The notes below the pieces were generated by a model, which searched no databases, was not told the origin of the DNA, and saw only the letters and a program-made list of their open reading frames with translations. Positions 36,064 through 44,059 of a stretch of 64,000 nt of DNA are shown here, piece by piece (position 1 is the stretch's first letter; each line of letters starts with the position of its first letter). The position numbers were made by a program, and so were the translations under genes. This DNA is from Bacillus sp. BP-3 (GTDB taxonomy: Bacteria > Bacillota > Bacilli > Bacillales > Bacillaceae_G): the NCBI RefSeq assembly GCF_028401955.1, contig NZ_JAQOTJ010000013.1, positions 1 through 64,000 on the forward strand, read 5' to 3'.

Positions 36064-36246
36064 TTGAATAACAAGTTTTTAGGATTTATTTTTGTTTCGG
36101 TAGATATGGTTTTCTTAATGTTATCATTAACACTATCAGCACCAAGTGTATTATGGGCAGTTTCACTTGGAACAAGTATTGTAATGAATATCACAGGCAC
36201 TACCATTTTAATGAAATGTATTAAAACAGCAAAAGAGGGTTTATAA
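36064..36246 (+). CDS. Small two-helix membrane protein
   Basis: 60 residues from a TTG at 36064, with AGAGGTG 6 bases upstream; a GTG at 36055 overlaps that site. Two hydrophobic stretches (FLGFIFVSVDMVFLMLSL and WAVSLGTSIVMNITGTTILM) predict two membrane helices, then a short Lys-rich tail. A strong terminator follows. I know no family. The gap from 35749 to here holds only promoter-like sequence of brnQ and this gene. Confidence 0.5.
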   Translation: MNNKFLGFIFVSVDMVFLMLSLTLSAPSVLWAVSLGTSIVMNITGTTILMKCIKTAKEGL

Positions 36247-36286
36247 AAAACGAAGTGACCTCACAATTGAGGTCACTTCGTTTTTT
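36245..36286. terminator. Bidirectional terminator before cotJC
   Basis: AAAAAACGAAGTGACCTCA and TGAGGTCACTTCGTTTTTT pair around CAAT, serving the small membrane gene and the leftward cotJ operon. Confidence 0.9.
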
Positions 36287-36294
36287 CATATATT

Positions 36295-36864
36295 TTAAAA
36301 ATATATTTGCCGATCTCGTTCTTCTTTTAATATTTCAACTGCTTCTCGAAAGCGCTGGGAGTGAACAATTTCGCGTTCTCGAAGAAAACGTAATCCATCG
36401 TTTAAATCGGGATCATCAGACATATTAATGAGCCATTGATATGTGGCTCTCGCTTTTTCTTCTGCGGCGATGTCTTCATATAAATCTGCAATTGGGTCTC
36501 CTTTTGCTTGTATGTAAGTTGCTGTAAAAGGAACGCCTGCAGCATTGTGATAGAAAATGGCGCTATCGTGATCAGCGTAGTGAGCATCAAGACCAGCCGC
36601 TATCATTTGATCAGGTGTGGCGTCTTTTGTTAATTTATATACCATTGTCGCAATCATCTCAAGGTGTGCAAACTCTTCCGTTCCGATGTCTGTTAATAAA
36701 CCGATTACTTTGTCAGGAATGGTGTAGCGCTGATTTAAGTAGCGCAGAGCAGCGGCTAATTCGCCATCAGCACCGCCGTATTGTTCAATTAAATATTTTG
36801 CAAGTGTTGGATTACAAGTACTTACCTTTACAGGATATTGTAATTTTTTTTCATAGATCCACAT
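36295..36864 (-). CDS. cotJC: Spore coat protein CotJC, manganese catalase-like
   Basis: 189 residues, equal to the B. subtilis length. The four-helix Mn-catalase fold shows metal-ligand segments GADGELAAALRYLNQRYTIP, GTEEFAHLEMIATMVYKL, EEKARATYQWL and REREIVHSQRFREAVE. It is the last gene of cotJABC, made in the mother cell under sigma-E and deposited in the inner coat layers. Catalase activity is inferred from the fold. Confidence 0.95.
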   Translation of the reverse strand: MWIYEKKLQYPVKVSTCNPTLAKYLIEQYGGADGELAAALRYLNQRYTIPDKVIGLLTDIGTEEFAHLEMIATMVYKLTKDATPDQMIAAGLDAHYADHDSAIFYHNAAGVPFTATYIQAKGDPIADLYEDIAAEEKARATYQWLINMSDDPDLNDGLRFLREREIVHSQRFREAVEILKEERDRQIYF

Positions 36865-36877
36865 ATTTTCCCCACCT

Positions 36878-37141
36878 TTACAATTGCCATGGCCAAGGCC
36901 CTTTATTCCATTCCCAAGGAGCTTTTGAATAACTATTTCCGAACTGTTGAAGCGGTCCGTATTTTTCTTCGATTTGTTGTTTTAATAGTCTACGCTTATA
37001 GGAAAAATCATTAAATTGTTTAATGGATGTAACATCATCAGGATGGGTATCTAAATAGAGGGTGAGTTCTACGAGTACAAAATCGAGCTCCTGCATTTCT
37101 TCCATCCATTTATAAAATTCATCGGGAAGTGGTTGCGCCAC
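36878..37141 (-). CDS. cotJB: Spore coat protein CotJB
   Basis: 87 residues from a GTG at 37141, the length known for B. subtilis CotJB, giving MAQPLPDEFYKWMEEMQELD; the upstream in-frame ATG codons at 37177 and 37186 lie inside cotJA and lack a ribosome site, while GGACGGTGAG precedes the GTG. The core FVLVELTLYLDTHP and Trp/Pro-rich end (WNKGPWPWQL) are family traits. It is needed with CotJA and CotJC for assembly of this coat component. Confidence 0.88.
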   Translation of the reverse strand: MAQPLPDEFYKWMEEMQELDFVLVELTLYLDTHPDDVTSIKQFNDFSYKRRLLKQQIEEKYGPLQQFGNSYSKAPWEWNKGPWPWQL

Positions 37142-37148
37142 GATGGTC

Positions 37149-37373
37149 TCACCGTCCTTTTTTATAAGGATTTTCATAATAATCATATAAAGCAGGCCAC
37201 AATGTCCCTTTCTTTAGTGCCTCACTCGGAGAGAATTGCGGTAAGTTTGCTGGCTGAAATCCCATAAATAAATGAGGGGGGGTAAAATAGTATTTCTTTC
37301 CGATTGGTGGACAAGGGTCTTGTGGACTGTGATACGGTGTGTATGACCTCACGGATTTATTCAACCTATACAC
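37149..37373 (-). CDS. cotJA: Spore coat protein CotJA
   Basis: 74 residues, Pro- and Tyr-rich: PYHSPQDPCPPIGKKYYFTP followed by HLFMGFQPANLPQFSPSEAL. This CotJA signature includes the PPxLFxGFQP-type core. It is the first gene of the operon with AGGAGG before the ATG; the next gene begins 7 bases after its stop. Confidence 0.92.
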   Translation of the reverse strand: MYRLNKSVRSYTPYHSPQDPCPPIGKKYYFTPPHLFMGFQPANLPQFSPSEALKKGTLWPALYDYYENPYKKGR

Positions 37374-37469
37374 CTCCTTTGGAAAACATCGCTATTATGT
37401 ATTGTATTCAAACATAATTATCGTTTATGACTCATATACAAAAACTAATAAGTGGAAAAGGAGGATAAG

Positions 37470-37868
37470 ATGGCACATTCTGTTGTGTTAGAGGTTAGAG
37501 ATTTGAAGAAAACATTATACTTTTATGAAGGTATATTAGGTTTTCGGTCAAGCATAGAAAGGCCGCAATTAGATGTACCTGGGGTGTGGTATGATGCAGG
37601 GGAAATGCGGATTTGTTGTATTTTAAATAAAGAAAAAGAAGTTACGCAATGTGAACAATTTCTTCCGAAAATCGAAGTGAATATACAATCCAATAAGGCG
37701 GAGAAGTTACTGAAAAAGTTAGCTTACTATCAAGTGATGTACACAGAAATAGAAGATTATATAGAGAAGAAAAAAGTGATATCTGTATATGATCCTGACG
37801 GGCATATGATTCAATTGCAATCACAATATGAGAGTGAAGAGTCAATATCATACGCAAAAGGTATGTGA
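37470..37868 (+). CDS. VOC/glyoxalase-fold protein
   Basis: 132 residues from the ATG at 37470, five bases after AAGGAGG; the longer frame starts inside that site. VLEVRDLKKTLYFYEGILGF at the N-terminus and VISVYDPDGHMIQLQSQ at the C-terminus are the paired beta-alpha-beta units of the vicinal oxygen chelate fold, with His/Glu/Gln as possible metal ligands. The reaction cannot be assigned. It probably forms a two-gene operon with the DUF2935 gene 36 bp downstream. Confidence 0.78.
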   Translation: MAHSVVLEVRDLKKTLYFYEGILGFRSSIERPQLDVPGVWYDAGEMRICCILNKEKEVTQCEQFLPKIEVNIQSNKAEKLLKKLAYYQVMYTEIEDYIEKKKVISVYDPDGHMIQLQSQYESEESISYAKGM

Positions 37869-37904
37869 AAATAAGCTAGTTATTGCTATTGCGAGGAGGA
37901 GAAT

Positions 37905-38687
37905 ATGATGGATCGAGCTTATGAAGAAAATGCATTATTCGAGCATCGGTTTTGGTTAAGGATTTTGGAAGATCATGCTCATTTTATAACGGATGCTTTA
38001 GCTCCTAAAGAAAAAGAAGAAATCGAGCGAGCAATGTATTTTATACAAAAATTTGATGAATTGAAAAAGGAAATTGGAACTACTGACTTAATTGCACTTG
38101 CAAAAGCGGCAAATGAAGCGGCAAATGAAATAAGAAAGTTTAAATTGCACATTTTACGTAAACAATTAGAAGGGAAAATTTCTATTCATTTAACACCGAC
38201 ATTTCTTAATCACATGGTTAATGAAGTCGAAGAATACATAACAATATTGAAGTATTTGACGGAAGGAAAAACACCTCCTCTTTTTCACGAATTGCACCAT
38301 CATCTTCTTTGGCTAATAGATGCAGCCGGTCATGCAGAAGCTATGTCTGTCGGACTAGATTCGGTTGAAAAACGTTTAAAAGAAAAAAGTGAAGAATATG
38401 AAAAGCATTTTGAACAACTTTATTTAAAAGCTGTTGAAATGGCTGGTTATTTACGGACAGAATTAGTATCTTTCTCTGCTTTAAAGAAGTTCACAAAAGA
38501 TGTTTCGCTGGAAATTACTTTATTTTCGCATTTTCTTCATGAACTAGAAGAGTTAGAGTTATCGGGACAAATGCTAAGCATGCTTTCGGGGAGAATGCCA
38601 GATCATATGGCAAGGGAAGAGTGCTATTATTTATTAAAACTGGCGCAGTCTTCTGGGATAGAGATTCCAAATTGTAAACCTTTTTAA
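37905..38687 (+). CDS. DUF2935-family helical protein
   Basis: 260 residues, all helical, with two related halves: HRFWLRILEDHAHFITDAL in the first, and TLFSHFLHELEELELSGQML in the second. The conserved HEH/His-Glu pattern (RFWLRILEDHAHF; LHHHLLWLIDAAGHAEA) suggests a metal-binding four-helix bundle similar to hemerythrin-like domains. DUF2935 members are common in Bacillus spore formers and lack a proven role. GAGGAGGAG precedes the ATGATG start. A terminator follows at 38692. Confidence 0.82.
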   Translation: MMDRAYEENALFEHRFWLRILEDHAHFITDALAPKEKEEIERAMYFIQKFDELKKEIGTTDLIALAKAANEAANEIRKFKLHILRKQLEGKISIHLTPTFLNHMVNEVEEYITILKYLTEGKTPPLFHELHHHLLWLIDAAGHAEAMSVGLDSVEKRLKEKSEEYEKHFEQLYLKAVEMAGYLRTELVSFSALKKFTKDVSLEITLFSHFLHELEELELSGQMLSMLSGRMPDHMAREECYYLLKLAQSSGIEIPNCKPF

Positions 38688-38691
38688 AAAC

Positions 38692-38720
38692 AAAAAAGCT
38701 AGATTCATTCTAGCTTTTTT
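38692..38720 (+). terminator. Terminator after DUF2935 gene
   Basis: AAAAAAGCTAGA and TCTAGCTTTTTT pair around TTCAT, five bases after the stop codon. Confidence 0.88.
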
Positions 38721-38773
38721 TCACACTTATTTATAATTTAAAAAATTAGTCCGCAAACAATAAAAAATGATAA

Positions 38774-38882
38774 TTACATCATCTTTTGATACAAAGGTAA
38801 ATCATTTGGCGATTCATAATATCTTTTCTCGTGTTTAAATCCAGCGTAGCTCATATCTCTTTTTCCGACAATAGCCTCTGGT
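38774..38882 (-). pseudogene. Short coding remnant
   Basis: Leftward from 38882 the frame reads PEAIVGKRDMSYAGFKHEKR followed by YYESPNDLPLYQKMM and a stop, just downstream of the membrane gene at 38890. No start or ribosome site belongs to it, and a TAA lies a few codons upstream. It looks like the 3' end of a lost gene; the family is not recognised. Confidence 0.35.
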
Positions 38883-38889
38883 ATTTATT

Positions 38890-39351
38890 CTACTTAGCCT
38901 TGAATTTCTTTACGCTAGATTGAAGCATATTAACAATCTCTTTTTCAAAAGTCTTATAAAAAGCATTGTTTGATAATGCAACAAATAGCAATATAAGACA
39001 AGCAACTTTTGTACCGCTATCAACTGAAAGATTTTCAAAGTTCCATTCCTTTAAAGTTTTTTCTCCTATGTTTACGATTGAGAACGCACCTGAAATATAT
39101 GTAGCAAAAAAATGTGCCCGATAAAACGGTTTTAAAAACCTATCTGAATCGGATTTCCAAATATAAATAAAATGTAATAAAAATGAGAATATAGCTGATA
39201 AAATACTAGACGCTACTAGTATAGAAAGAAATGCTCCTATTGAATCTGGATCCATAAACATTGAAAGAAGTGGTGATGCCCAATTAGAAACTTGAAGTCC
39301 AAAGATTACTGTGAAAAAATACATAATTAAATAATAGAAATAAACAAACAT
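38890..39351 (-). CDS. Membrane protein of unknown function
   Basis: 153 residues with about four hydrophobic segments: an N-terminal helix (YFYYLIMYFFTVIFGLQV), ILVASSILSAIFSFLLHFIY, a third around ATYISGAFSIV and a fourth VACLILLFVALSNNAF, then a basic amphipathic tail. AGAGGAG precedes the ATG. It is isolated and no family is recognised. Codon use and A/T content are slightly higher than its neighbours, consistent with accessory DNA. Confidence 0.6.
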   Translation of the reverse strand: MFVYFYYLIMYFFTVIFGLQVSNWASPLLSMFMDPDSIGAFLSILVASSILSAIFSFLLHFIYIWKSDSDRFLKPFYRAHFFATYISGAFSIVNIGEKTLKEWNFENLSVDSGTKVACLILLFVALSNNAFYKTFEKEIVNMLQSSVKKFKAK

Positions 39352-39728
39352 ATAGTACTCCTCTTCTAAAAAATAATAAAGTAAACGATTATATTTTGTG
39401 GTTCTGATGCGGATATTCTATTTTCTTGAGAAATTGCTTTGCGGCTTTGTTGCTTTTGTTGGTTTTCAATTTGTATTTATATAGTTTTTGACTATTAATG
39501 AAATCATGTTTCCACTTTGAAGTTTTGCGTGAGAACCATATTTAATTAGAATAATTACACTCTGCGTTACCGTCAATAATTTTTTGTAAATAAAGACTTT
39601 CTTTCTGCAAGCAGACTGTAAAGTTCATCGGGAGAGGCTATTCACTGGATAGTCTAGTATTCATACATAAGAGAAATCATTGACTTTTTAACTGAAACCT
39701 TTTAACATAGCGGTATAAAACATGTATA

Positions 39729-39890
39729 TAAAGGGGAGTAGCTCTAGCAGCAAAGTCGTCATTACAGGGAGAAACCCTCGGCTTTGTTGGCAACAATCTT
39801 GTTGTTAGTGAGACCTTTACCAATCATGGTAAGGGCCCCTTATTGTCTTTTTAGGACCTTTACCATTTCGGTAAAGGTCCTTTTTGTATG
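39729..39890 (+). promoter_or_regulatory. yybP-ykoY (Mn2+) riboswitch with terminator platform
   Basis: The leader starts AAAGGGGAGTAGC and contains AAGTCGTCATTAC, GAAACCCTCGGCTTTG, GTGAGACCTTTACC and a closing GGCCCCTTAT that pairs with the 5' AAGGGGAG. These are the conserved pieces of the yybP-ykoY aptamer, known to bind Mn2+. A hairpin at 39853-39881 (AGGACCTTTACC/GGTAAAGGTCCT then TTTTTG) is the expression platform; its left arm resembles the aptamer's ACCTTTACC, allowing competition. It controls the genes at 39923 and 40213. Confidence 0.88.
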
Positions 39891-39922
39891 CTGGAATAAG
39901 AGACCGAGAGAGGAGAAGGAAT

Positions 39923-40201
39923 ATGAGAAAGTTGTGGAAAAGAGTACGTCTAATTTTTCAAGTACGTAAATTCATTCCGTTTTTAGGTGAATTTTTTATA
40001 TCAAAGGATGTTGAATTGCAGAAGAAAATGCTTTCTATCTTATTCTTATGTGGATATGTCATGTTTCCGTTTGACATCATTCCAGATTTTTTATTGTTTT
40101 TTGGTGTGCTAGATGATGTGGCGATAATTCTATTTGTTTTGCAGCGAATTGTGAAGATGGCACCTGTTCATTTACAGGATAAATATGGATTAATAGAATA
40201 G
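39923..40201 (+). CDS. DUF1232 (YkvA-like) membrane-associated protein
   Basis: 92 residues from the ATG at 39923, following AGGAGAAGGA. The core is CGYVMFPFDIIPDFLLFFGV followed by LDDVAIILFVLQRI, matching the DUF1232 consensus (P-x-D-x-IPDxxPxxGxLDD), with two amphipathic or membrane segments. The function of the family is unknown. It is directly behind the Mn2+-type riboswitch and 11 bases ahead of the DedA gene, so the two are co-regulated. Confidence 0.85.
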   Translation: MRKLWKRVRLIFQVRKFIPFLGEFFISKDVELQKKMLSILFLCGYVMFPFDIIPDFLLFFGVLDDVAIILFVLQRIVKMAPVHLQDKYGLIE

Positions 40202-40212
40202 GAGAAAGATAG

Positions 40213-40818
40213 ATGGAGCAACTGATTTTAGATTTTATTCATTACTTAAAACAATTCTCTTATTTTGGTGTTATGTTAGCCTTAACGTTTGAATTTGTTC
40301 CAGCCGAAGTTGTCTTACCGCTTGTTGGTTATTGGGTATATGAAGGTGATATGAATTTTTGGATTGCTGTTTTGGCAGGAACAATTGGAGGAACGACAGG
40401 ACCGTTAACGTTGTATGCTTTAGGATATTACGGAGGTCGTCCTCTATTAATGAAGTATGGAAAGTATTTCTTTATAAAAGAAGAACAAATTCAAAAAGCA
40501 GATCAATTTTTTACGAAGTATGGTCCGGTAGTAGCATTTACAGGGCGATTCGTTCCAGGTGTACGGACACTGATTTCAATTCCGTGCGGTATGGCAAAAA
40601 TGAATATTTGGCAGTTTATCATCTATACATTTGTTGCGATGTTCCCATTAACAGCGCTGTATGTTTATGTTGGGATGAAACTTGGTCCGCATTGGCATAA
40701 GGCCGGTGCGATAATTGAGCAATATATGCTGCCGATAGCAGGGATTATCGCTGTTTTTTTAATTGGTTTTGTGATGTACAAGCTTATTAAGAAAAAAAGT
40801 AGAAGAGAATGTCGATAA
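40213..40818 (+). CDS. DedA-family membrane protein
   Basis: 201 residues with about five to six membrane helices. The DedA motifs are FEFVPAEVVLPLVGYW, GGTTGPLTLYALGYYGGRPL and FTGRFVPGVRTLISIPCGMA, with the conserved acidic residue and the GR-F-P-R re-entrant motif. DedA proteins include undecaprenyl-phosphate and phosphatidylethanolamine flippases (UptA/PetA type in Bacillus). Expression from a Mn2+-type riboswitch suggests a link to metal homeostasis or cell-wall enzymes needing Mn2+. It is followed by a terminator. Confidence 0.9.
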   Translation: MEQLILDFIHYLKQFSYFGVMLALTFEFVPAEVVLPLVGYWVYEGDMNFWIAVLAGTIGGTTGPLTLYALGYYGGRPLLMKYGKYFFIKEEQIQKADQFFTKYGPVVAFTGRFVPGVRTLISIPCGMAKMNIWQFIIYTFVAMFPLTALYVYVGMKLGPHWHKAGAIIEQYMLPIAGIIAVFLIGFVMYKLIKKKSRRECR

Positions 40819-40846
40819 AAAACCGCCTTATCTCGGCGGTTTTTTA
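40817..40846 (+). terminator. Terminator after DedA gene
   Basis: AAAAAACCGCC and GGCGGTTTTTT pair around TTATCTC. It overlaps the end of the DedA stop region. Confidence 0.88.
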
Positions 40847-40952
40847 CTTTTTTTTACAAACTTTTAATATTTTTTACCTTTGATTTATACTGCTTTAATA
40901 ACGTTTCGCTAAAATATTCTTGTATTTTACAATATATACGAGGAGGATTTTT

Positions 40953-43427
40953 GTGATCAAAAGGACGTTGTGTAAAGTGAAGGGTCTTATTGGTTTTTTA
41001 GCAGTTTTCTTTTTAGTATTTACATCTTTTTCTTGGACTAGCTTCGCGGAAACAAGAGAAGAAAAAACAGAGAAAGAATCATCAGAAAAGAAGCTTGTTT
41101 TTCCGGTGTTAAGTGATGTGCACATTAAAAATAGTGGAACGGATGATACGTTTCGTTTTCAAAGAGCGCTGCAGCAATTAAATGCAGTAGCTCCAAGACA
41201 AGATGCCTTTGTAGTTGTTGGTGATTTTACAGACAGTGGTTCAACGCAGCAGTATGATCGTTTCTTCCAAACTTACAAGCAATATGGAAACCAAAATGCA
41301 ACAGCTATGTATGCTCTAGGTAACCATGATTATTGGAACGGATTAATTGCACAAGATGCACAGAAACGGTTTCTTAAAAAAACAGGAATGGAATCTATCT
41401 ATTATCACAAAGTTGTAAAAGACTATCATTTTCTTGTGATGAGCCCGGAAAATGGAGTAACACATGGATATTACTCAGATACACAAATTAATTGGTTGAA
41501 ACAGGAATTAGTAAAAGCAAAACAAGCTGATCCAAGTAAGCCAATCTTTGTTTTTTTACATCAGCAAATTAAAGGAACAGTGTACGGGAGTCATGAATGG
41601 GGGACAAATGATAGTGCCAAAATTAATGAAGTCTTAAAAGAGTATCCACAAGCTGTAACATTTTCTGGTCATTCTCATTATCCACTTGATGATCCAAGGT
41701 CAATTCACCAAAAAGACTTTACGTCTGTTGGTACATCATCAGTTAGTTATATGGAAATAGAAAAGGGAAAAGTACAGGGAAATATACCGCCGGGAGCTGA
41801 CACATTAAGCCAAGGTTTATTGGTAGAAGTAGACGATCAAAAAGTGACGATTCATCGCCGTGATTTTCATAATAACTCTTGGACAGGTGAGCCGTGGGTA
41901 GTTGATCTTCCAGCAAAGAAAGAATCTTTCAAGTATACAGAAGATCGTGATAAGGAAAAACCGGCATTTTTACAAGATGTAAAGCTGAAACTTTCGGATA
42001 TAACAGAGACATCTGTGACAGCGACATTTCCGCAAGCTGTAGATAATTTACTCGTTCATTCATACCGTTTGCAAGCAAAAGAGAAAGCAACAGGAAAGGT
42101 GAAAAAACAACTTTTAGCCTTCTCCGAGTTCTACCGGGATCCGGTACCTAAAGAGCTGACATTTACATTAGATGGGCTAGATATTAATACGGAATATAAC
42201 ATAGAAGTAACAGCATTAGATTCATTTGGAAATGAAAGTGGTGCTCCTTTGCGCGAAGAATTTGAAACGAATACAGAAGTAATTGATCCGAATGCGAAAG
42301 TACCGAAAGCAGATGTATTCGATGTGAACTTTTTAGATGGTACTTTTAAAGATTATTCATCGTTTGGTGCAAATGGAAGTGTAAAAGGAAATGTGGCAAT
42401 TGAGTATGAGAAACCTTTAAAGAAACACGTAATGAAATTAAGTGGACAGGATAATACATATGGATATATTCCATTTTCAAATGAGCAAAAAGAGAAGGTA
42501 AAGGATTCCTTTACACTGGAAGCAGCTTTTTCTATGAATCAAATTCGCAATCAAGCAATTATGGAAAATACCGAAAGCGGTGGAATTGGATTTGAGTCAA
42601 CAGGTTCTGGTTATGTAGAATTATGGGCACATATTGGCGGCAGTTATAAACGTATTGGTGTACAGCTAGAAGCTAATAAAACATACCATCTAACAGGAAC
42701 ATATAATGGAAGTGAACTTGCAGTATATGTAGATGGAAAAAAAGTAAATAGTCAGCGAGTAACGGGGAAAGTGTATCATCCAAATGTACCGTTTGCAATT
42801 GGAGCGGATCCAACAAACGCTGGCAATGGTAATGTTCCATTAAATGGGAAAGTTGTACTTGCAAGACTATATAGTAAGGCATTAACGCCTTCTGAAGTGA
42901 AAGCGGCTTATCGTGAGTTTAATAACCGGATAAAAATAGAAGAGATTCATAACTTATATGAAGAAATGAATAAGGTGAAAGAAACATTGGCAGGTACTTA
43001 CGAATTTGGAGAGAAATCTGGTCAATATTCACAAAAAGCGTTTACTGAATTACAAAAAGCATATAACGGTGCAAAAGAAACGTTTGAAAGAATGATGGTC
43101 ACAAAAGAAGAAATCGTTACACTGTATCAATCGTTACAAACGGCACATCAAACCTTTTTACATTCTAAAGTGGCAGAAGAAAAGCCACAAACGGCGAAAA
43201 AAAAGCTTCAAGTAAAGATTAATGAGGCAAAAGATTTCTTAACAAAGATACAAGTAGGAACAGAGGTAGGACAATACAAGCATGAACCAGTGAAAGCATT
43301 AGAGCAAAAAATACAAGTAGCCGAAGCAACTGTACGTGATCAAAATATGACGGACCAACGTGCAGATAGTATAGAGCGCACATTAGAGGCTGCCGCTAAG
43401 CTTGTTGAGAATAGTATTAACAAATAG
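40953..43427 (+). CDS. Secreted multidomain calcineurin-like phosphoesterase
   Basis: 824 residues from a GTG at 40953 preceded by GAGGAGG; longer frames start upstream of that site. A Sec signal peptide (GLIGFLAVFFLVFTSFSW) is followed by a metallophosphoesterase domain with PVLSDVHIK, VVGDFTDSG, ALGNHDYW, FLHQQ and FSGHSHYP, the five metal-binding motifs. After this come a fibronectin type III-like domain (about 340-440), a LamG/concanavalin-like domain (about 460-650) and two helical FIVAR-like repeats at the end. No LPXTG anchor is present, so it is probably released. The substrate is unknown. Confidence 0.88.
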   Translation: MIKRTLCKVKGLIGFLAVFFLVFTSFSWTSFAETREEKTEKESSEKKLVFPVLSDVHIKNSGTDDTFRFQRALQQLNAVAPRQDAFVVVGDFTDSGSTQQYDRFFQTYKQYGNQNATAMYALGNHDYWNGLIAQDAQKRFLKKTGMESIYYHKVVKDYHFLVMSPENGVTHGYYSDTQINWLKQELVKAKQADPSKPIFVFLHQQIKGTVYGSHEWGTNDSAKINEVLKEYPQAVTFSGHSHYPLDDPRSIHQKDFTSVGTSSVSYMEIEKGKVQGNIPPGADTLSQGLLVEVDDQKVTIHRRDFHNNSWTGEPWVVDLPAKKESFKYTEDRDKEKPAFLQDVKLKLSDITETSVTATFPQAVDNLLVHSYRLQAKEKATGKVKKQLLAFSEFYRDPVPKELTFTLDGLDINTEYNIEVTALDSFGNESGAPLREEFETNTEVIDPNAKVPKADVFDVNFLDGTFKDYSSFGANGSVKGNVAIEYEKPLKKHVMKLSGQDNTYGYIPFSNEQKEKVKDSFTLEAAFSMNQIRNQAIMENTESGGIGFESTGSGYVELWAHIGGSYKRIGVQLEANKTYHLTGTYNGSELAVYVDGKKVNSQRVTGKVYHPNVPFAIGADPTNAGNGNVPLNGKVVLARLYSKALTPSEVKAAYREFNNRIKIEEIHNLYEEMNKVKETLAGTYEFGEKSGQYSQKAFTELQKAYNGAKETFERMMVTKEEIVTLYQSLQTAHQTFLHSKVAEEKPQTAKKKLQVKINEAKDFLTKIQVGTEVGQYKHEPVKALEQKIQVAEATVRDQNMTDQRADSIERTLEAAAKLVENSINK

Positions 43428-43436
43428 GGCGGGGAA

Positions 43437-43466
43437 GAGGCTTGTCAAGGACAAGTCTCTTTTGCG
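43437..43466 (+). terminator. Terminator after phosphoesterase gene
   Basis: GAGGCTTGTC and GACAAGTCTC pair around AAG, followed by TTTTG. Confidence 0.72.
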
Positions 43467-43542
43467 TGAGGATCATTTGGGACTTGAGGAAATAGAATAT
43501 ATGTTACAATAGAATAGAGATTGTTTAGAAGGAGCGGATAAT

Positions 43543-43743
43543 GTGTCAAACCGAAAGATAAAACAAATTCTTGAGTATGTATGGGTTGGTATCGTGCTCC
43601 TAGTCGGATATAAATTTTTGGGAGATAAAAGCCTGTGGATGCTTTTTTTAATAACCTTTGTATTAGGGGGACTAGGAGCATTGTTTATTAACTTTTTCTT
43701 TGATAGTATGGAATCTTGGAAAAAGAAGAAAGAACAGAAATGA
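43543..43743 (+). CDS. Small two-helix membrane protein
   Basis: 66 residues from a GTG, with AGAAGGAGCG upstream. Two hydrophobic stretches (YVWVGIVLLVGYKFL and LWMLFLITFVLGGLGALFIN) predict two membrane helices, ending in a Lys-rich cytosolic tail (WKKKKEQK). The family is unknown to me. A bcr1-like element starts at its stop codon. Confidence 0.6.
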   Translation: MSNRKIKQILEYVWVGIVLLVGYKFLGDKSLWMLFLITFVLGGLGALFINFFFDSMESWKKKKEQK

Positions 43744-44022
43744 TAAAGTGAAACTTTAATCAGTGGGGGTTTTCTTCATCCCCCACTGATTAAAAGCCCT
43801 CACCAATCGGGCTTTTACGGGCAGTTTATCTACCGCCTAACTTCTTAAGAAAAGCGGAAGCGGCTCGTTCAGAATCGCAGGACGTTGGAGTTCAAGGCAG
43901 AGAGGCGTTTTTTTGCCTCGTCCGAGGGGGCGAAACGACCGGAGATTCTAGCCGCTAGAGCTGGACAATGCTTTTGCTGAATTTTGAGGCGGGAGTATTA
44001 CTGCCCGTTAATGCGGGATAAA
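43743..44022 (+). repeat. bcr1-like repeat with about 125-bp internal insertion
   Basis: It is bounded by ATAAA (43743-43747 and 44018-44022). The left half (GTGAAACTTTAATCAGTGGG, hairpin, AATCGGGCTTTTACGGGCAG) and right end (GAGGCGGGAGTATTACTGCC then CGTTAATGCGGG) match the 155-bp copy at 55013. Between them sits extra sequence from about 43847 to 43970 starting AAGAAAAGCGGAAGCGGCTC, with GC content higher than the surroundings. The 314-bp gap holds no gene. Confidence 0.75.
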
Positions 44023-44059
44023 AAAGCAAGCTCGCTATTTTTAGCGAGCTTGCTTTTTT
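44020..44059. terminator. Terminator of APC permease gene
   Basis: AAAAAAGCAAGCTCGCTA and TAGCGAGCTTGCTTTTTT form an 18-bp stem around TTTT, overlapping the last codon of the leftward permease and the right flank of the repeat. Confidence 0.88.
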
